This document shows, piece by piece, positions 16,773-24,584 of a stretch of 64,000 nucleotides of DNA; position 1 is the stretch's first letter, and every line of letters starts with the position of its first letter. Source of the DNA: Pseudomonas sivasensis (GTDB taxonomy: Bacteria > Pseudomonadota > Gammaproteobacteria > Pseudomonadales > Pseudomonadaceae); NCBI RefSeq assembly GCF_013778505.1, contig NZ_JAAOWU010000015.1:62001-126000 (forward strand), written 5' to 3'. The notes below the pieces were generated by a model that saw nothing but the letters and a program-made list of their open reading frames with translations, had not been told where the DNA came from and did no database searches. The position numbers were made by a program, and so were the translations under genes.

Positions 16773-17663
16773 GTGCTGAACAAAAGACATTTGCCCTCGA
16801 TCACCGCCCTGCAGTGTTTCGAAGCAGCCACCCGCCACCTGAGCTTCACCCGCGCCGCCGAGGAGTTGAACCTCACGCAAAGCGCGGTCAGCAAACAGGT
16901 GGCGCAGTTGGAAGAGCTGCTGCAACACCTGCTGTTTCGCCGCGTGCGTCGCCGCTTGCAGATGACCCCGGCGGGCGACCTGTACCTGGTGGAAGTGCGC
17001 AAGATCCTCACGCAAGTGGAGATGTCCACCCACTACCTGCGCTCCTACGGCGGCGAGACCGAAGTGCTGCGCGTGTCCACGCCTTACACCTTCGGCGCGC
17101 GCTGGCTGGTGCCGCGCCTCAAGGGTTGGCGGTTGCGCCATCCGCAGATCCACCTGGACCTGTGCAACGAGCAGGAGCCGGACGAACTGCTGCAAGGCAA
17201 GGCCGACATGGCCTTCTACTTCGGCCAGGGCTCGCGCCCCGGCACCGAGAGCCTGAAGCTGTTCAGCGAAGAACTGGTGCCGGTGTGTGCACCGGAAAGT
17301 CTGCCCGCGAAGCCCTTCAACGACCCCACGCAACTGAGCGAACTGGTGCTGCTGCAAAACGCCTCACGCCCCCAGGGCTGGCATGACTGGTTCGCCGATC
17401 AGGGTTATCACACCGAGCACAGCTACCACGGGCCGCGTTTCGACACCTTTTATATGTGCATTCGAGCGGCGCAGGTAGGCTGCGGTGTAGCGCTGCTGCC
17501 GCGGTTTCTGGTGGAAGAAGAACTGGCCGACGGCAAGTTGGTGATCCCCTGGCAGCACGCGATGCCGAGCCAGGATGCGTATTACCTGGCTTATCCCGAG
17601 CATTCGGCGGAAGTGCCCAAGGTGCGCGAGTTTGTGAAGTGGATGATGGAGCAGGTTCTTTAG
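16773..17663 (+). CDS. LysR-family transcriptional regulator (GcvA-like), probable regulator of amaAB
   Basis: A 296-residue LysR protein. The winged helix-turn-helix lies at about residues 24-43 (SFTRAAEELNLTQSAVSKQV), followed by the linker helix and a two-lobed effector domain starting near 92. The N-terminus LPSITALQCFEAATRHLSF is GcvA/AmpR-like. No ATG is available at the right place. GTG 16773 is used, with AAGAGG six bases upstream. It is divergent from amaB with a 154-bp shared promoter region, the usual layout for a LysR regulator and its target. Control of amaAB is inferred. Confidence 0.85.
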   Translation: MLNKRHLPSITALQCFEAATRHLSFTRAAEELNLTQSAVSKQVAQLEELLQHLLFRRVRRRLQMTPAGDLYLVEVRKILTQVEMSTHYLRSYGGETEVLRVSTPYTFGARWLVPRLKGWRLRHPQIHLDLCNEQEPDELLQGKADMAFYFGQGSRPGTESLKLFSEELVPVCAPESLPAKPFNDPTQLSELVLLQNASRPQGWHDWFADQGYHTEHSYHGPRFDTFYMCIRAAQVGCGVALLPRFLVEEELADGKLVIPWQHAMPSQDAYYLAYPEHSAEVPKVREFVKWMMEQVL

Positions 17664-17679
17664 TGCCTGGAATACCGCC

Positions 17680-17745
17680 CTCGGGGCAATCCCCCTCCCA
17701 CATTTGAAACACATTCCAAGTGTGGGAGGAGGCTTGCCCCCGATG
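17680..17745. repeat. REPIN downstream of the LysR gene
   Basis: A degenerate left arm (TCGGGGCAATCCCCCTCCCACATT) and an intact inverted right arm (GTGTGGGAGGAGGCTTGCCCCCGAT). Confidence 0.8.
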
Positions 17746-17868
17746 ACGCCAGTGGCCTCACTGAAAAAATCACTGGCAAAACCCCACAGGTCTATGCGCC
17801 ACTAGCCCCCTTCCTTAATTGTGCGTAAAGGCCGGCGCCCATCGCCGACCCGTCTGGAGATTCCCGTT

Positions 17869-19083
17869 ATGAGCGAGAGTGTGTTTGCCGATCGCATCGT
17901 GCAGAACCTGCTCGACACCGACTTCTACAAGCTGACCATGATGCAGGCGGTGCTGCACAACTACCCCAACGTGGAAGTTGAATGGGAATTCCGTTGCCGT
18001 AACAGCGAGGACCTGCGCCCGTACCTGGCGGAGATTCGCTACCAGATCGAACGCCTCGCCGAGCTGAGCCTGAGCCCGGACCAACTGGGCTTCCTGGAAC
18101 GCATCAGCTTTATGAAACCGGACTTCCTGCGCTTCCTCGGGCTATTCCGCTTCAACCTGCGTTATGTGCAGACCGGCATCGAGAACGGCGAGTTGTTTAT
18201 CCGCCTGCGCGGGCCGTGGCTGCATGTGATCCTGTTTGAAGTGCCGATGCTGGCCATCGTCAGCGAAGTGCGTAACCGCTACCGCTACCAGACCGTGATC
18301 CTCGAACAGGCCCGCGAGCAGTTGTACCGCAAGTTCGATTGGCTGACGGCGAATGCCAGCAGCGAGGAACTGTCGGAGCTGCAAGTGGCCGACTTCGGCA
18401 CGCGCCGACGCTTTTCGTACCGGGTGCAGGAAGAAGTGGTCAATGTGCTCAAGCATGACTTCCCCGGGCGCTTTGTCGGCACCAGCAACGTGCACCTGGC
18501 CCGCGAGCTGGACATGAAGCCCCTGGGTACCATGGCCCACGAATGGATCATGGCCCACCAGCAACTCGGCCCACGCCTGATCGACAGCCAGATCGCCGCC
18601 CTCGATTGCTGGGTCCGCGAATACCGTGGCCTGCTGGGCATCGCCCTGACCGATTGCATCACCACCGACGCGTTCCTCGGCGACTTCGACTTGTACTTCG
18701 CCAAGCTGTTCGACGGCCTGCGCCACGATTCTGGGGACCCGGTGCAGTGGGCGGAAAAAGCCATCGCTCACTACCACAAGCTGGGTATCGAGCCGATGAG
18801 CAAAACCCTGGTGTTCTCCGACAGCCTGTCGCTGCCCAAGGCCTTGGAGATTTTCCGTGCGCTGCGCGGTCGCATTAATGTGAGCTTCGGCATCGGCACC
18901 AACCTGACCTGCGATATTCCAGGAGTGGAACCGATGAGCATCGTGCTTAAAATGACCGCCTGCAACGGCCAGCCCGTCGCCAAAATCTCCGATGAAGCGG
19001 GCAAGACCCACTGCACCGACCCGAATTTTGTCGCCTATTTGCGTCACGTTTTCAAAGTACCTGCCATTTCCAGCAAGGAGTGA
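17869..19083 (+). CDS. pncB: Nicotinate phosphoribosyltransferase
   Basis: A 404-residue enzyme of the Preiss-Handler NAD salvage route: nicotinate + PRPP + ATP to nicotinate mononucleotide. Motifs include the N-terminal LLDTDFYKLTMMQAVLHNYP, FGTRRRFSY (176-184), GTSNVHLARELDMKPLGT, and the phosphorylated His H224 in GTMAHEW. The PRPP-binding region (FSDSLSLPKALEI and GIGTNLT) is intact. ATG 17869 follows GGAGA. An upstream in-frame GTG at 17821 gives a non-conserved extension. nadE follows 3 bases later, so the two are one operon. Confidence 0.97.
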   Translation: MSESVFADRIVQNLLDTDFYKLTMMQAVLHNYPNVEVEWEFRCRNSEDLRPYLAEIRYQIERLAELSLSPDQLGFLERISFMKPDFLRFLGLFRFNLRYVQTGIENGELFIRLRGPWLHVILFEVPMLAIVSEVRNRYRYQTVILEQAREQLYRKFDWLTANASSEELSELQVADFGTRRRFSYRVQEEVVNVLKHDFPGRFVGTSNVHLARELDMKPLGTMAHEWIMAHQQLGPRLIDSQIAALDCWVREYRGLLGIALTDCITTDAFLGDFDLYFAKLFDGLRHDSGDPVQWAEKAIAHYHKLGIEPMSKTLVFSDSLSLPKALEIFRALRGRINVSFGIGTNLTCDIPGVEPMSIVLKMTACNGQPVAKISDEAGKTHCTDPNFVAYLRHVFKVPAISSKE

Positions 19084-19086
19084 ATC

Positions 19087-19914
19087 ATGCAAGCCGTACA
19101 GCGCGAGATTGCTGAACAGCTCAAGGTGCAAGCGCCGTTCAACGACCAAGCCGCCCTTGAGGCCGAGGTTGCCCGACGCGTGACCTTTATCCAGGACTGC
19201 CTGCGCAATTCCGGACTCAAAACGTTGGTGCTGGGCATCAGTGGTGGCGTCGATTCCCTGACCGCCGGCCTGTTGGCCCAGCGCGCGATGCAAGAACTGC
19301 GCGCCAGCACCGGTGACGAGGCCTACCGCTTTATTGCCGTGCGCCTGCCCTACGAAACCCAGTTCGACGAAATCGACGCCCAGGCATCGGTGGACTTTAT
19401 CGAGCCCGACGAGCGCCACACCGTGAACATCGGCCCGGCGGTGAAAGCCCTGGCCAGTGAAGTGGCGGCGTTTGAAGGCAAGGCGGCGGTGTCCCGTGAC
19501 TTCGTGCTTGGCAACACCAAGGCGCGCATGCGAATGGTGGCCCAATACACCATCGCCGGCGCGTCCGGTGGTTTGGTGATCGGCACCGACCATGCGGCGG
19601 AAGCGGTGATGGGTTTTTTCACCAAGTTCGGTGACGGTGCATGCGATCTGGCGCCGTTGAGCGGGCTGGTAAAAAACCAGGTACGCGCGATTGCACGGCA
19701 CTTTGGCGCGCCGGAGTCGTTGGTGGAGAAGGTGCCGACGGCCGACCTTGAAGACCTGTCGCCAGGTAAGCCGGATGAAGCGTCACATTGCGTGACGTAT
19801 GCCGAGATCGATGCGTTCCTGCACGGTGAACCGGTGCGCGAAGAGGCGTTCAGGATTATCTGCGAGACCTATCGCAAGACTGAGCACAAGCGGGTGATGC
19901 CGTTTGCGCCGTGA
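19087..19914 (+). CDS. nadE: NH3-dependent NAD+ synthetase
   Basis: A 275-residue NAD synthetase of the ammonia-using type, without a glutaminase domain. It adenylates and amidates nicotinate adenine dinucleotide to NAD+. The PP-loop SGGVDS is at 52-57. The motifs GNTKARMRMVAQY and GTDHAAEAVMGFFTKFGDG and the P2 region KVPTADLEDLSPGKPDE are intact. It is preceded by AAGGAG inside the pncB tail. Together pncB and nadE cover the first and last steps of nicotinate salvage. Confidence 0.97.
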   Translation: MQAVQREIAEQLKVQAPFNDQAALEAEVARRVTFIQDCLRNSGLKTLVLGISGGVDSLTAGLLAQRAMQELRASTGDEAYRFIAVRLPYETQFDEIDAQASVDFIEPDERHTVNIGPAVKALASEVAAFEGKAAVSRDFVLGNTKARMRMVAQYTIAGASGGLVIGTDHAAEAVMGFFTKFGDGACDLAPLSGLVKNQVRAIARHFGAPESLVEKVPTADLEDLSPGKPDEASHCVTYAEIDAFLHGEPVREEAFRIICETYRKTEHKRVMPFAP

Positions 19915-19950
19915 GGTGAGCCAGATATTTTTGTGTTGATTGGCAGGCCG

Positions 19951-20034
19951 CTATCGGGAGCAAGCCCCCTCCCACATTTGATCGCATTCTCATGTTGGAA
20001 CTCGGTCAAGTGTGGGAGGGGGCTTGCTCCCGAT
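19951..20034. repeat. REPIN between nadE and azu
   Basis: Inverted arms TATCGGGAGCAAGCCCCCTC and GAGGGGGCTTGCTCCCGATA are about 45 bases apart. It lies between the convergent genes nadE and azu and probably supplies termination on both sides. Confidence 0.9.
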
Positions 20035-20050
20035 AAACGATAACGCGGTC

Positions 20051-20497
20051 TTATTTGACGACCACAGTGCCTTTCATCATCGAGATGTGGCCTGGGAACG
20101 AGCAGAAGAACGCGTAGTCCGTACCAGCAGCCAGCTTGGAAACATCGAAAGTCACCGAATCTTTCTCGCCGGCACCGATCAGCTTGGTGTGGGCGATGAT
20201 GCGGTCGTCACCCTCTTTCAGGTAGTTCTTGTCGATGCCAGCGGCCATGCCGTCAGTGGCAACCGGTTGCATGTTGGCGGCAGTGGTCAGCACCCAGTTA
20301 TGGCCCATGACGTTTTTCGGCAAGCTGCCCGAGTGTTCCAGGTTCACGGTGAACGTCTTGCAGCTCTTGTCGATCACGATTTCCTTGGTGTTGAAGGACA
20401 TCTGATCGGTGGAGTCGACGGTGACATTGCACTCTGCGGCAAACAACTGGCCACTGGCCAAAGTCAGCAGGGAAACAGCAACGAGTTTGGCAAACAT
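20051..20497 (-). CDS. azu: Azurin (periplasmic blue copper protein)
   Basis: A 148-residue precursor with a 20-residue signal peptide (cleaved FA-AEC), giving a 128-residue mature protein as in P. aeruginosa. In mature numbering all copper ligands are present: G45 and H46 (VMGHNW), C112, H117 and M121 (FFCSFPGHISMMKG). The Cys3-Cys26 disulfide is kept. Azurin shuttles electrons in the periplasm, to nitrite reductase or cytochrome c peroxidase in relatives. ATG 20497 has GGAGA upstream. A candidate ANR box lies 71 bases upstream of the start, which fits oxygen-limited expression. Confidence 0.98.
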   Translation of the reverse strand: MFAKLVAVSLLTLASGQLFAAECNVTVDSTDQMSFNTKEIVIDKSCKTFTVNLEHSGSLPKNVMGHNWVLTTAANMQPVATDGMAAGIDKNYLKEGDDRIIAHTKLIGAGEKDSVTFDVSKLAAGTDYAFFCSFPGHISMMKGTVVVK

Positions 20498-20567
20498 GTG
20501 AATCTCCAAGGCAGGGTTTATAAAACGCGGATTGCGGTAAGGGTGCCTCAAGCAGGCTTGAATTCTT

Positions 20568-20581
20568 ATGATCTGAATCAA
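20568..20581 (-). promoter_or_regulatory. Candidate ANR/FNR box upstream of azu
   Basis: On the minus strand TTGAT-TCAG-ATCAT matches TTGAT-N4-ATCAA with one mismatch. It lies 71-84 bases before the azu start codon, a sensible distance for an activator site at about -41. ANR control of azu is known in P. aeruginosa. Confidence 0.6.
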
Positions 20582-20585
20582 CAGA

Positions 20586-20595
20586 TTGTATACAA
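20586..20595. promoter_or_regulatory. TTGTATACAA palindrome (GntR-type operator candidate)
   Basis: A perfect 10-bp palindrome TTGTATACAA resembles the (A)TTGTATACAA(T) sites of GntR/FCD-type regulators. It lies between the azu promoter and a very short open frame at 20686, so either could be its target. It may also be chance in an AT-rich stretch. Confidence 0.3.
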
Positions 20596-20685
20596 CTTTA
20601 GGCTATCAGACTTATCAACACAATCTACCAGCCAAAGTAGCAGTACCTGCCTATGATCGGCCCATCACCCACTGGAGTCCGAACC

Positions 20686-20742
20686 ATGCGCCTCAATCAC
20701 CTGTTCAATGGCCTGCTGGCCGCGTACGCCTGCGGTAAGTGA
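20686..20742 (+). pseudogene. Very short reading frame with good start signals, possible gene remnant
   Basis: An ATG preceded by CTGGAG opens an 18-residue frame (MRLNHLFNGLLAAYACGK) that stops at TGA. The first part looks like the start of a signal peptide or membrane helix and is then cut short. It may be the remnant of a deleted gene, a leader peptide, or noise. No downstream coding sequence continues it in any frame. Confidence 0.2.
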
Positions 20743-20829
20743 AGGCAAAGCGCCCCTTGAAGCTGCTACCATGTCGTCACAAGGCAGCTGCGCGCCGCCA
20801 CCCTCACCTTCGACCCTAGAGGATCGCCC

Positions 20830-21012
20830 ATGGCCAAACCTAATTACTCCTTCGCCAAACGTCAGAGAGACTTGGCCAAGGAACAGAAGAAAGAGGAAAA
20901 ACTGCAACGCAAGAAAGCCGCTGTCGATGAAGAAGCGGGCGCACTGAACCCGGACGCGGAAGGTGAAGTGGCAGCAGACGAGACCGAAACCCCGAAAGAC
21001 CCGGCTGAATAA
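20830..21012 (+). CDS. Small highly charged protein of unknown function
   Basis: A 60-residue protein. Residues 1-35 are basic and helix-prone (SFAKRQRDLAKEQKKEEKLQ), and residues 36-60 are acidic with Pro and Thr (DEEAGALNPDAEGEVAADET). It has no signal peptide or membrane segment. The start has an AGAGGAT ribosome site. The N-terminal SFAKRQRDLAKEQKKEEK is, as I recall, shared by small proteins in many gamma-proteobacteria, so it is likely real. Function is unknown. It stands alone between azu and the transglutaminase cluster. Confidence 0.7.
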   Translation: MAKPNYSFAKRQRDLAKEQKKEEKLQRKKAAVDEEAGALNPDAEGEVAADETETPKDPAE

Positions 21013-21059
21013 ATTCTGTTGTGGTGAGCAGGCCCCCCCTGTCTCACCACACTCCACCA

Positions 21060-21950
21060 TTATTCCAGCGGCATCACCGTCACCCGCACCTCCGGGTCAT
21101 GGTTCCCTCCCCCCAGAATTACCCCACGCAACGGCGACACATCGGAAAAGTCCCTGCCCCAGGCCAAGGTGATGTGCTCCAGTGCCGGCTGCACATTGTT
21201 CGTCGGATCAAAATCCACCCAGCCTGACACCGGGCAAAACACTGATACCCACGCGTGGGACGCATCAGCACCGATCAGCCGTGGCTGGCCGGGCGGTGGC
21301 TGGGTGAGCAGGTAGCCGCTGATATACCGCGCAGCCAAGCCCCGCGAGCGCAGGCAGGCGAGCATCAGGTGGGCGAAGTCCTGGCACACGCCACGGCGGC
21401 GTTCCAGCACTTCCACCAGCGGTGTGGCGACTTGGGTCGCTTCGGCATCGAAGGTGAATTCACTGAAAATCTTTTCCATCAGCGCCTGCACGCCCAACAA
21501 CAAGGGTTCGCCAGGGGGAAAACAACTTTCGGAGAACTCGACGAAGGTTTTTTTCAGGTGCACGTAGGGTGATTCAAAGCGATACCGACAGGCTTCGATT
21601 CGCTCAGGGGTCATCGGCTGGCTGCTGTAGGTCAGGCTGTCACGGGTCTGATCCCAGGCCGGCGACTGCCGAAAATCCAGTACAGGCCGCGCCAGCACCT
21701 CCACGGTCAGCCCAGCGTTGACCAGCAATTCATCGTGAGGCCGTTCGAACGCCAGGCGGGTGATCGGGTTGCCGTATACATCCAGCTCATCGCGGCGCGA
21801 GGTCGGCTCCGGGCTGATATCCAGTTGTTGCGATGTGCAGCGCTGCCAGGCACAGGGTCGTGGCCATAAGTGCGCCAACTGCTGGGCCAGGGACACCGGG
21901 CTGTCGTAGTGGTAGTGGGTATCGTGGAAAATCTGATAGCGCGCGCTCAT
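21060..21950 (-). CDS. Transglutaminase-like cysteine protease family protein
   Basis: A 296-residue protein with the bacterial transglutaminase N-terminal beta region (about 1-90) and a transglutaminase-like core. The catalytic triad is visible: C189 in RRGVCQDFAHL, H232 in DASHAWVSV, D247 in WVDFDPT. It is the last of a three-gene set with an ATP-grasp/alpha-E protein and a DUF2126 protein, all on the minus strand. This set recurs in many bacteria and has been proposed to make or process an isopeptide-linked peptide. No substrate is established. It overlaps the upstream gene by one base (TAATG), so translation is coupled. No signal peptide is present. Confidence 0.88.
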   Translation of the reverse strand: MSARYQIFHDTHYHYDSPVSLAQQLAHLWPRPCAWQRCTSQQLDISPEPTSRRDELDVYGNPITRLAFERPHDELLVNAGLTVEVLARPVLDFRQSPAWDQTRDSLTYSSQPMTPERIEACRYRFESPYVHLKKTFVEFSESCFPPGEPLLLGVQALMEKIFSEFTFDAEATQVATPLVEVLERRRGVCQDFAHLMLACLRSRGLAARYISGYLLTQPPPGQPRLIGADASHAWVSVFCPVSGWVDFDPTNNVQPALEHITLAWGRDFSDVSPLRGVILGGGNHDPEVRVTVMPLE

Positions 21951-24436
21951 TACACCGACACCGTTTGCTGGCTGACATCATCCACATGGGCAAAATGGCG
22001 CAACGCGAGGCGATCCGACACTTGCCCGCTTTCATCGGCCACCGCTTGCAGCAGGTCGGCCAGGCCGTCCAACGCAGCACGTACGCTGGACTCGCCAAAC
22101 AACGGGTTCTCCAGGCAACTCAAGTCGAAACGCGCCAGGCGCTCCACCAAGGGCGCCAAGCCTGTTTCCCGTGGCACACCAAAATCATCATTAAGGCGAC
22201 GCAAAGTGCGACTGACCAATTTGAGCTGGAACAGCACGGCATGGGGGTTCTGCTCGTCGAGCAGCAACAGGTCGAGCACCGGAATCAACTGCGGCACCGC
22301 CAAGTAGCGCGAGCGGTATGTGATGCTGCTGTTGCCCAACTCCAGCAACCACTCCAGCCCCGCCTGATCGAACACCGCGACGCCACGCAGGAACGCCGCC
22401 AGGCTGCTGCTTAAGAATTGCAGGCGTTCTATGCGCCGCCCCATCATCAGGAAACGCCAGCCTTCGTCGCGGGTCATGTCGTCCAGGGCAAACCCGGACA
22501 GCGCCGCCAAGGACATCACCAGGCGGTTGAGAAAATCCAGCAACTCGCCAAAGTCCGGCGCTTCACTTTCCAGCTCCATGGCTTCGCGTTGCAGCTCCAC
22601 CAAGGCCTGCCAGTTCTCGCGGGACAACTTGCCACGCACCTGGGACGCCGCCCACTGCAAGCGTTGCAGGTTGGCGCGCAGGCTCGATGGCCAGTCATCG
22701 CCGAGCAACGCTGCGAGCAGACGCTCCGGCAGTTCGCCCTCTTCCGGCAGCAGGCGCAGGTTTTCGCCCAGCTCCACCGCCGCCAGCAACGCCAAGGGAT
22801 CGTCGCCGTCGACATAACGCGCCAGCACAATTCGCAACCAGCGCGCGCTGTCATCGCAGCGCTCGCAGTAACGGCCAAACCAGAACAGGTTTTCCACCAC
22901 CCGCGACGGCAGATAAGGATCGCGGCGCACCAGGTCATGGGCACCAATCGTGCGCTGGGCACGCCACTGCTCACCACCGGGGGCGCGTTCGCCGAGCACC
23001 CAGGTGTCTTTGCTCGCACCGCCGCGTTGCATCGACACCACTTCGGCATCGGCTTCAGCAGCCACACGGGTCAGGCCCCCGGGTAATACGCGATAGCCCT
23101 CGTTACTGGCCACGGCGTAAACACGCATACCAATGGCACGGTGCTGCAGGTGGTCATCCACGGTGTGCCACACCGGCGCCTGGGACAGTTGCGCCAGCTC
23201 CTGGGCGACGTAGGCGTAAGGCCGCGCACGCATGCGTTCGGCCAGGGCCTCGCGCTGCTCATCGTTCAGATCGCGGCCAAACACCGGGGCGAAACTCTGC
23301 GAGGGGAACGCGGGTTTGATCAGCAGCTCCGGCAGTTTTTCCAAGGCTTCGGCGAGCACCGGTGCTTCACCGCACCACCAGGTGGCGATGGACGGCAGGA
23401 TCAGTTCTTCGCCAAACAAAAACTCGTTGATTTTCGGCAGGAACCCCAGCAACCCGGGCGACTCCAGCACGCCGCTGCCCAAGGCATTGGCCACCAGCAC
23501 ATTGCCCTGGCGCACCGCATCCAACAGGCCCGGCACGCCGAGGGCCGAGTCGGTGCGCAGTTCAAGCGGGTCGCAGAAGTCGTCGTCCAGGCGCCGCATG
23601 ATCGCGTGCACCCGGCGCAGACCACTGAGGGTTTTGAGGAACACGGTGCTGTCGCGCACGGTGAGGTCGCCACCTTCCACCAGCGGATAGCCGAGCTGGC
23701 GCGCCAGGTAGAGATGTTCGAAGTAGCTTTCGTTGAAGCGGCCTGGGGTGAGCAGCACGATCAGCGGTGTCTGGTCATCGCCGGGCGCCTGGCGGACCAG
23801 GGTTTCCTGGAGCGTGCGGAAGAAACCGGTGAGGTGCTGCACCTGCAAGTCACGGTACAAGTCCGGGAAGGCGCGAGACACGATGGTGCGATTTTCCAAC
23901 GCATAACCGGCGCCCGATGGGGCCTGGGTGCGGTCGGCCGTCACCCACCAACGACCATCCGGAGTGCGCGCCAGGTCAACCGCGTACAGATGCAGGAAAG
24001 CACCGTCGGGGGGCTGGATACCCTGGCACGGCCACAGGAAATTGTTATGCCCGAACACCAACTCCGCCGGCAGCAAGCCTTCTTTGATCAAGCGTTGCGG
24101 GCCATACAGATCAGCGAGCACAGCATTGAGCAGGCGCGCCCGCTGGGCGATACCGGCCGACAGGTGCTGCCATTCATCCGCCGCCAACACATGGGGCAGC
24201 AGGTCCAGCTCCCACGGCCGATCGGCGCCCTTGGGGTCGGCATAGACGTTGTAGGTCACGCCGTTTTCCTGGATCTGCCGCGTCAGCAGCGCCTGGCGCT
24301 GGGCCAACTGCGCGGGGGTGCTGCGTTGCAGGTGATCAAGCAAGCGCCGCCAATGGGCACGCACCGCGCCGCTGTCATCCAGCAGTTCGTGATAAGTGCC
24401 CGCAGTTAGCGGGTAACGGTCGAGCAAGTCGGACAT
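21950..24436 (-). CDS. Circularly permuted ATP-grasp / alpha-E fusion protein
   Basis: An 828-residue two-part protein. The N-terminal half (about 80-480) is the circularly permuted ATP-grasp region (former DUF404/DUF407), with motifs GPQRLIKEGLLPAELVFGH, QAPSGAGYALENR and LLTPGRFNESYFEH. The C-terminal part (about 510-820) is the helical alpha-E domain (DUF403: NLFWFGRYCERCDDSARWLR). In many bacteria these are two separate genes, and here they are fused. ATP-grasp enzymes form amide or peptide bonds, so this is a candidate ligase acting with the flanking transglutaminase-like proteins. It is cytoplasmic by lack of a signal sequence. Confidence 0.88.
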   Translation of the reverse strand: MSDLLDRYPLTAGTYHELLDDSGAVRAHWRRLLDHLQRSTPAQLAQRQALLTRQIQENGVTYNVYADPKGADRPWELDLLPHVLAADEWQHLSAGIAQRARLLNAVLADLYGPQRLIKEGLLPAELVFGHNNFLWPCQGIQPPDGAFLHLYAVDLARTPDGRWWVTADRTQAPSGAGYALENRTIVSRAFPDLYRDLQVQHLTGFFRTLQETLVRQAPGDDQTPLIVLLTPGRFNESYFEHLYLARQLGYPLVEGGDLTVRDSTVFLKTLSGLRRVHAIMRRLDDDFCDPLELRTDSALGVPGLLDAVRQGNVLVANALGSGVLESPGLLGFLPKINEFLFGEELILPSIATWWCGEAPVLAEALEKLPELLIKPAFPSQSFAPVFGRDLNDEQREALAERMRARPYAYVAQELAQLSQAPVWHTVDDHLQHRAIGMRVYAVASNEGYRVLPGGLTRVAAEADAEVVSMQRGGASKDTWVLGERAPGGEQWRAQRTIGAHDLVRRDPYLPSRVVENLFWFGRYCERCDDSARWLRIVLARYVDGDDPLALLAAVELGENLRLLPEEGELPERLLAALLGDDWPSSLRANLQRLQWAASQVRGKLSRENWQALVELQREAMELESEAPDFGELLDFLNRLVMSLAALSGFALDDMTRDEGWRFLMMGRRIERLQFLSSSLAAFLRGVAVFDQAGLEWLLELGNSSITYRSRYLAVPQLIPVLDLLLLDEQNPHAVLFQLKLVSRTLRRLNDDFGVPRETGLAPLVERLARFDLSCLENPLFGESSVRAALDGLADLLQAVADESGQVSDRLALRHFAHVDDVSQQTVSV

Positions 24437-24512
24437 GGAACGCTCGGCAGAGGCAAAGGGGCTCAGATTACCCTAACAAACACTGCAAATCCCTCTGTGG
24501 TTTCCAGGCTTT

Positions 24513-24556
24513 GTGGTGAGCGGGCTTGCCGCGCGCGAGGCATGCTCGCTCACTAC
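24513..24556. repeat. Imperfect palindrome (REP-like hairpin) between two transglutaminase-cluster genes
   Basis: A 44-bp near-perfect palindrome (GTGGTGAGCGGGCTTGCC... with complementary ...GCATGCTCGCTCACTAC) around a GCGCGCG centre. It differs in sequence from the other REPINs here and may be a solitary REP of another family. Confidence 0.6.
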
Positions 24557-24584
24557 ATTATCTGGAGTCACAGTTGGATAGGGC

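Noticed and set aside
20012..20656. 214-residue plus-strand frame over azu
   Set aside because: It is antisense to azurin, which has every copper ligand in place. The frame has no ribosome site and starts within a REPIN.
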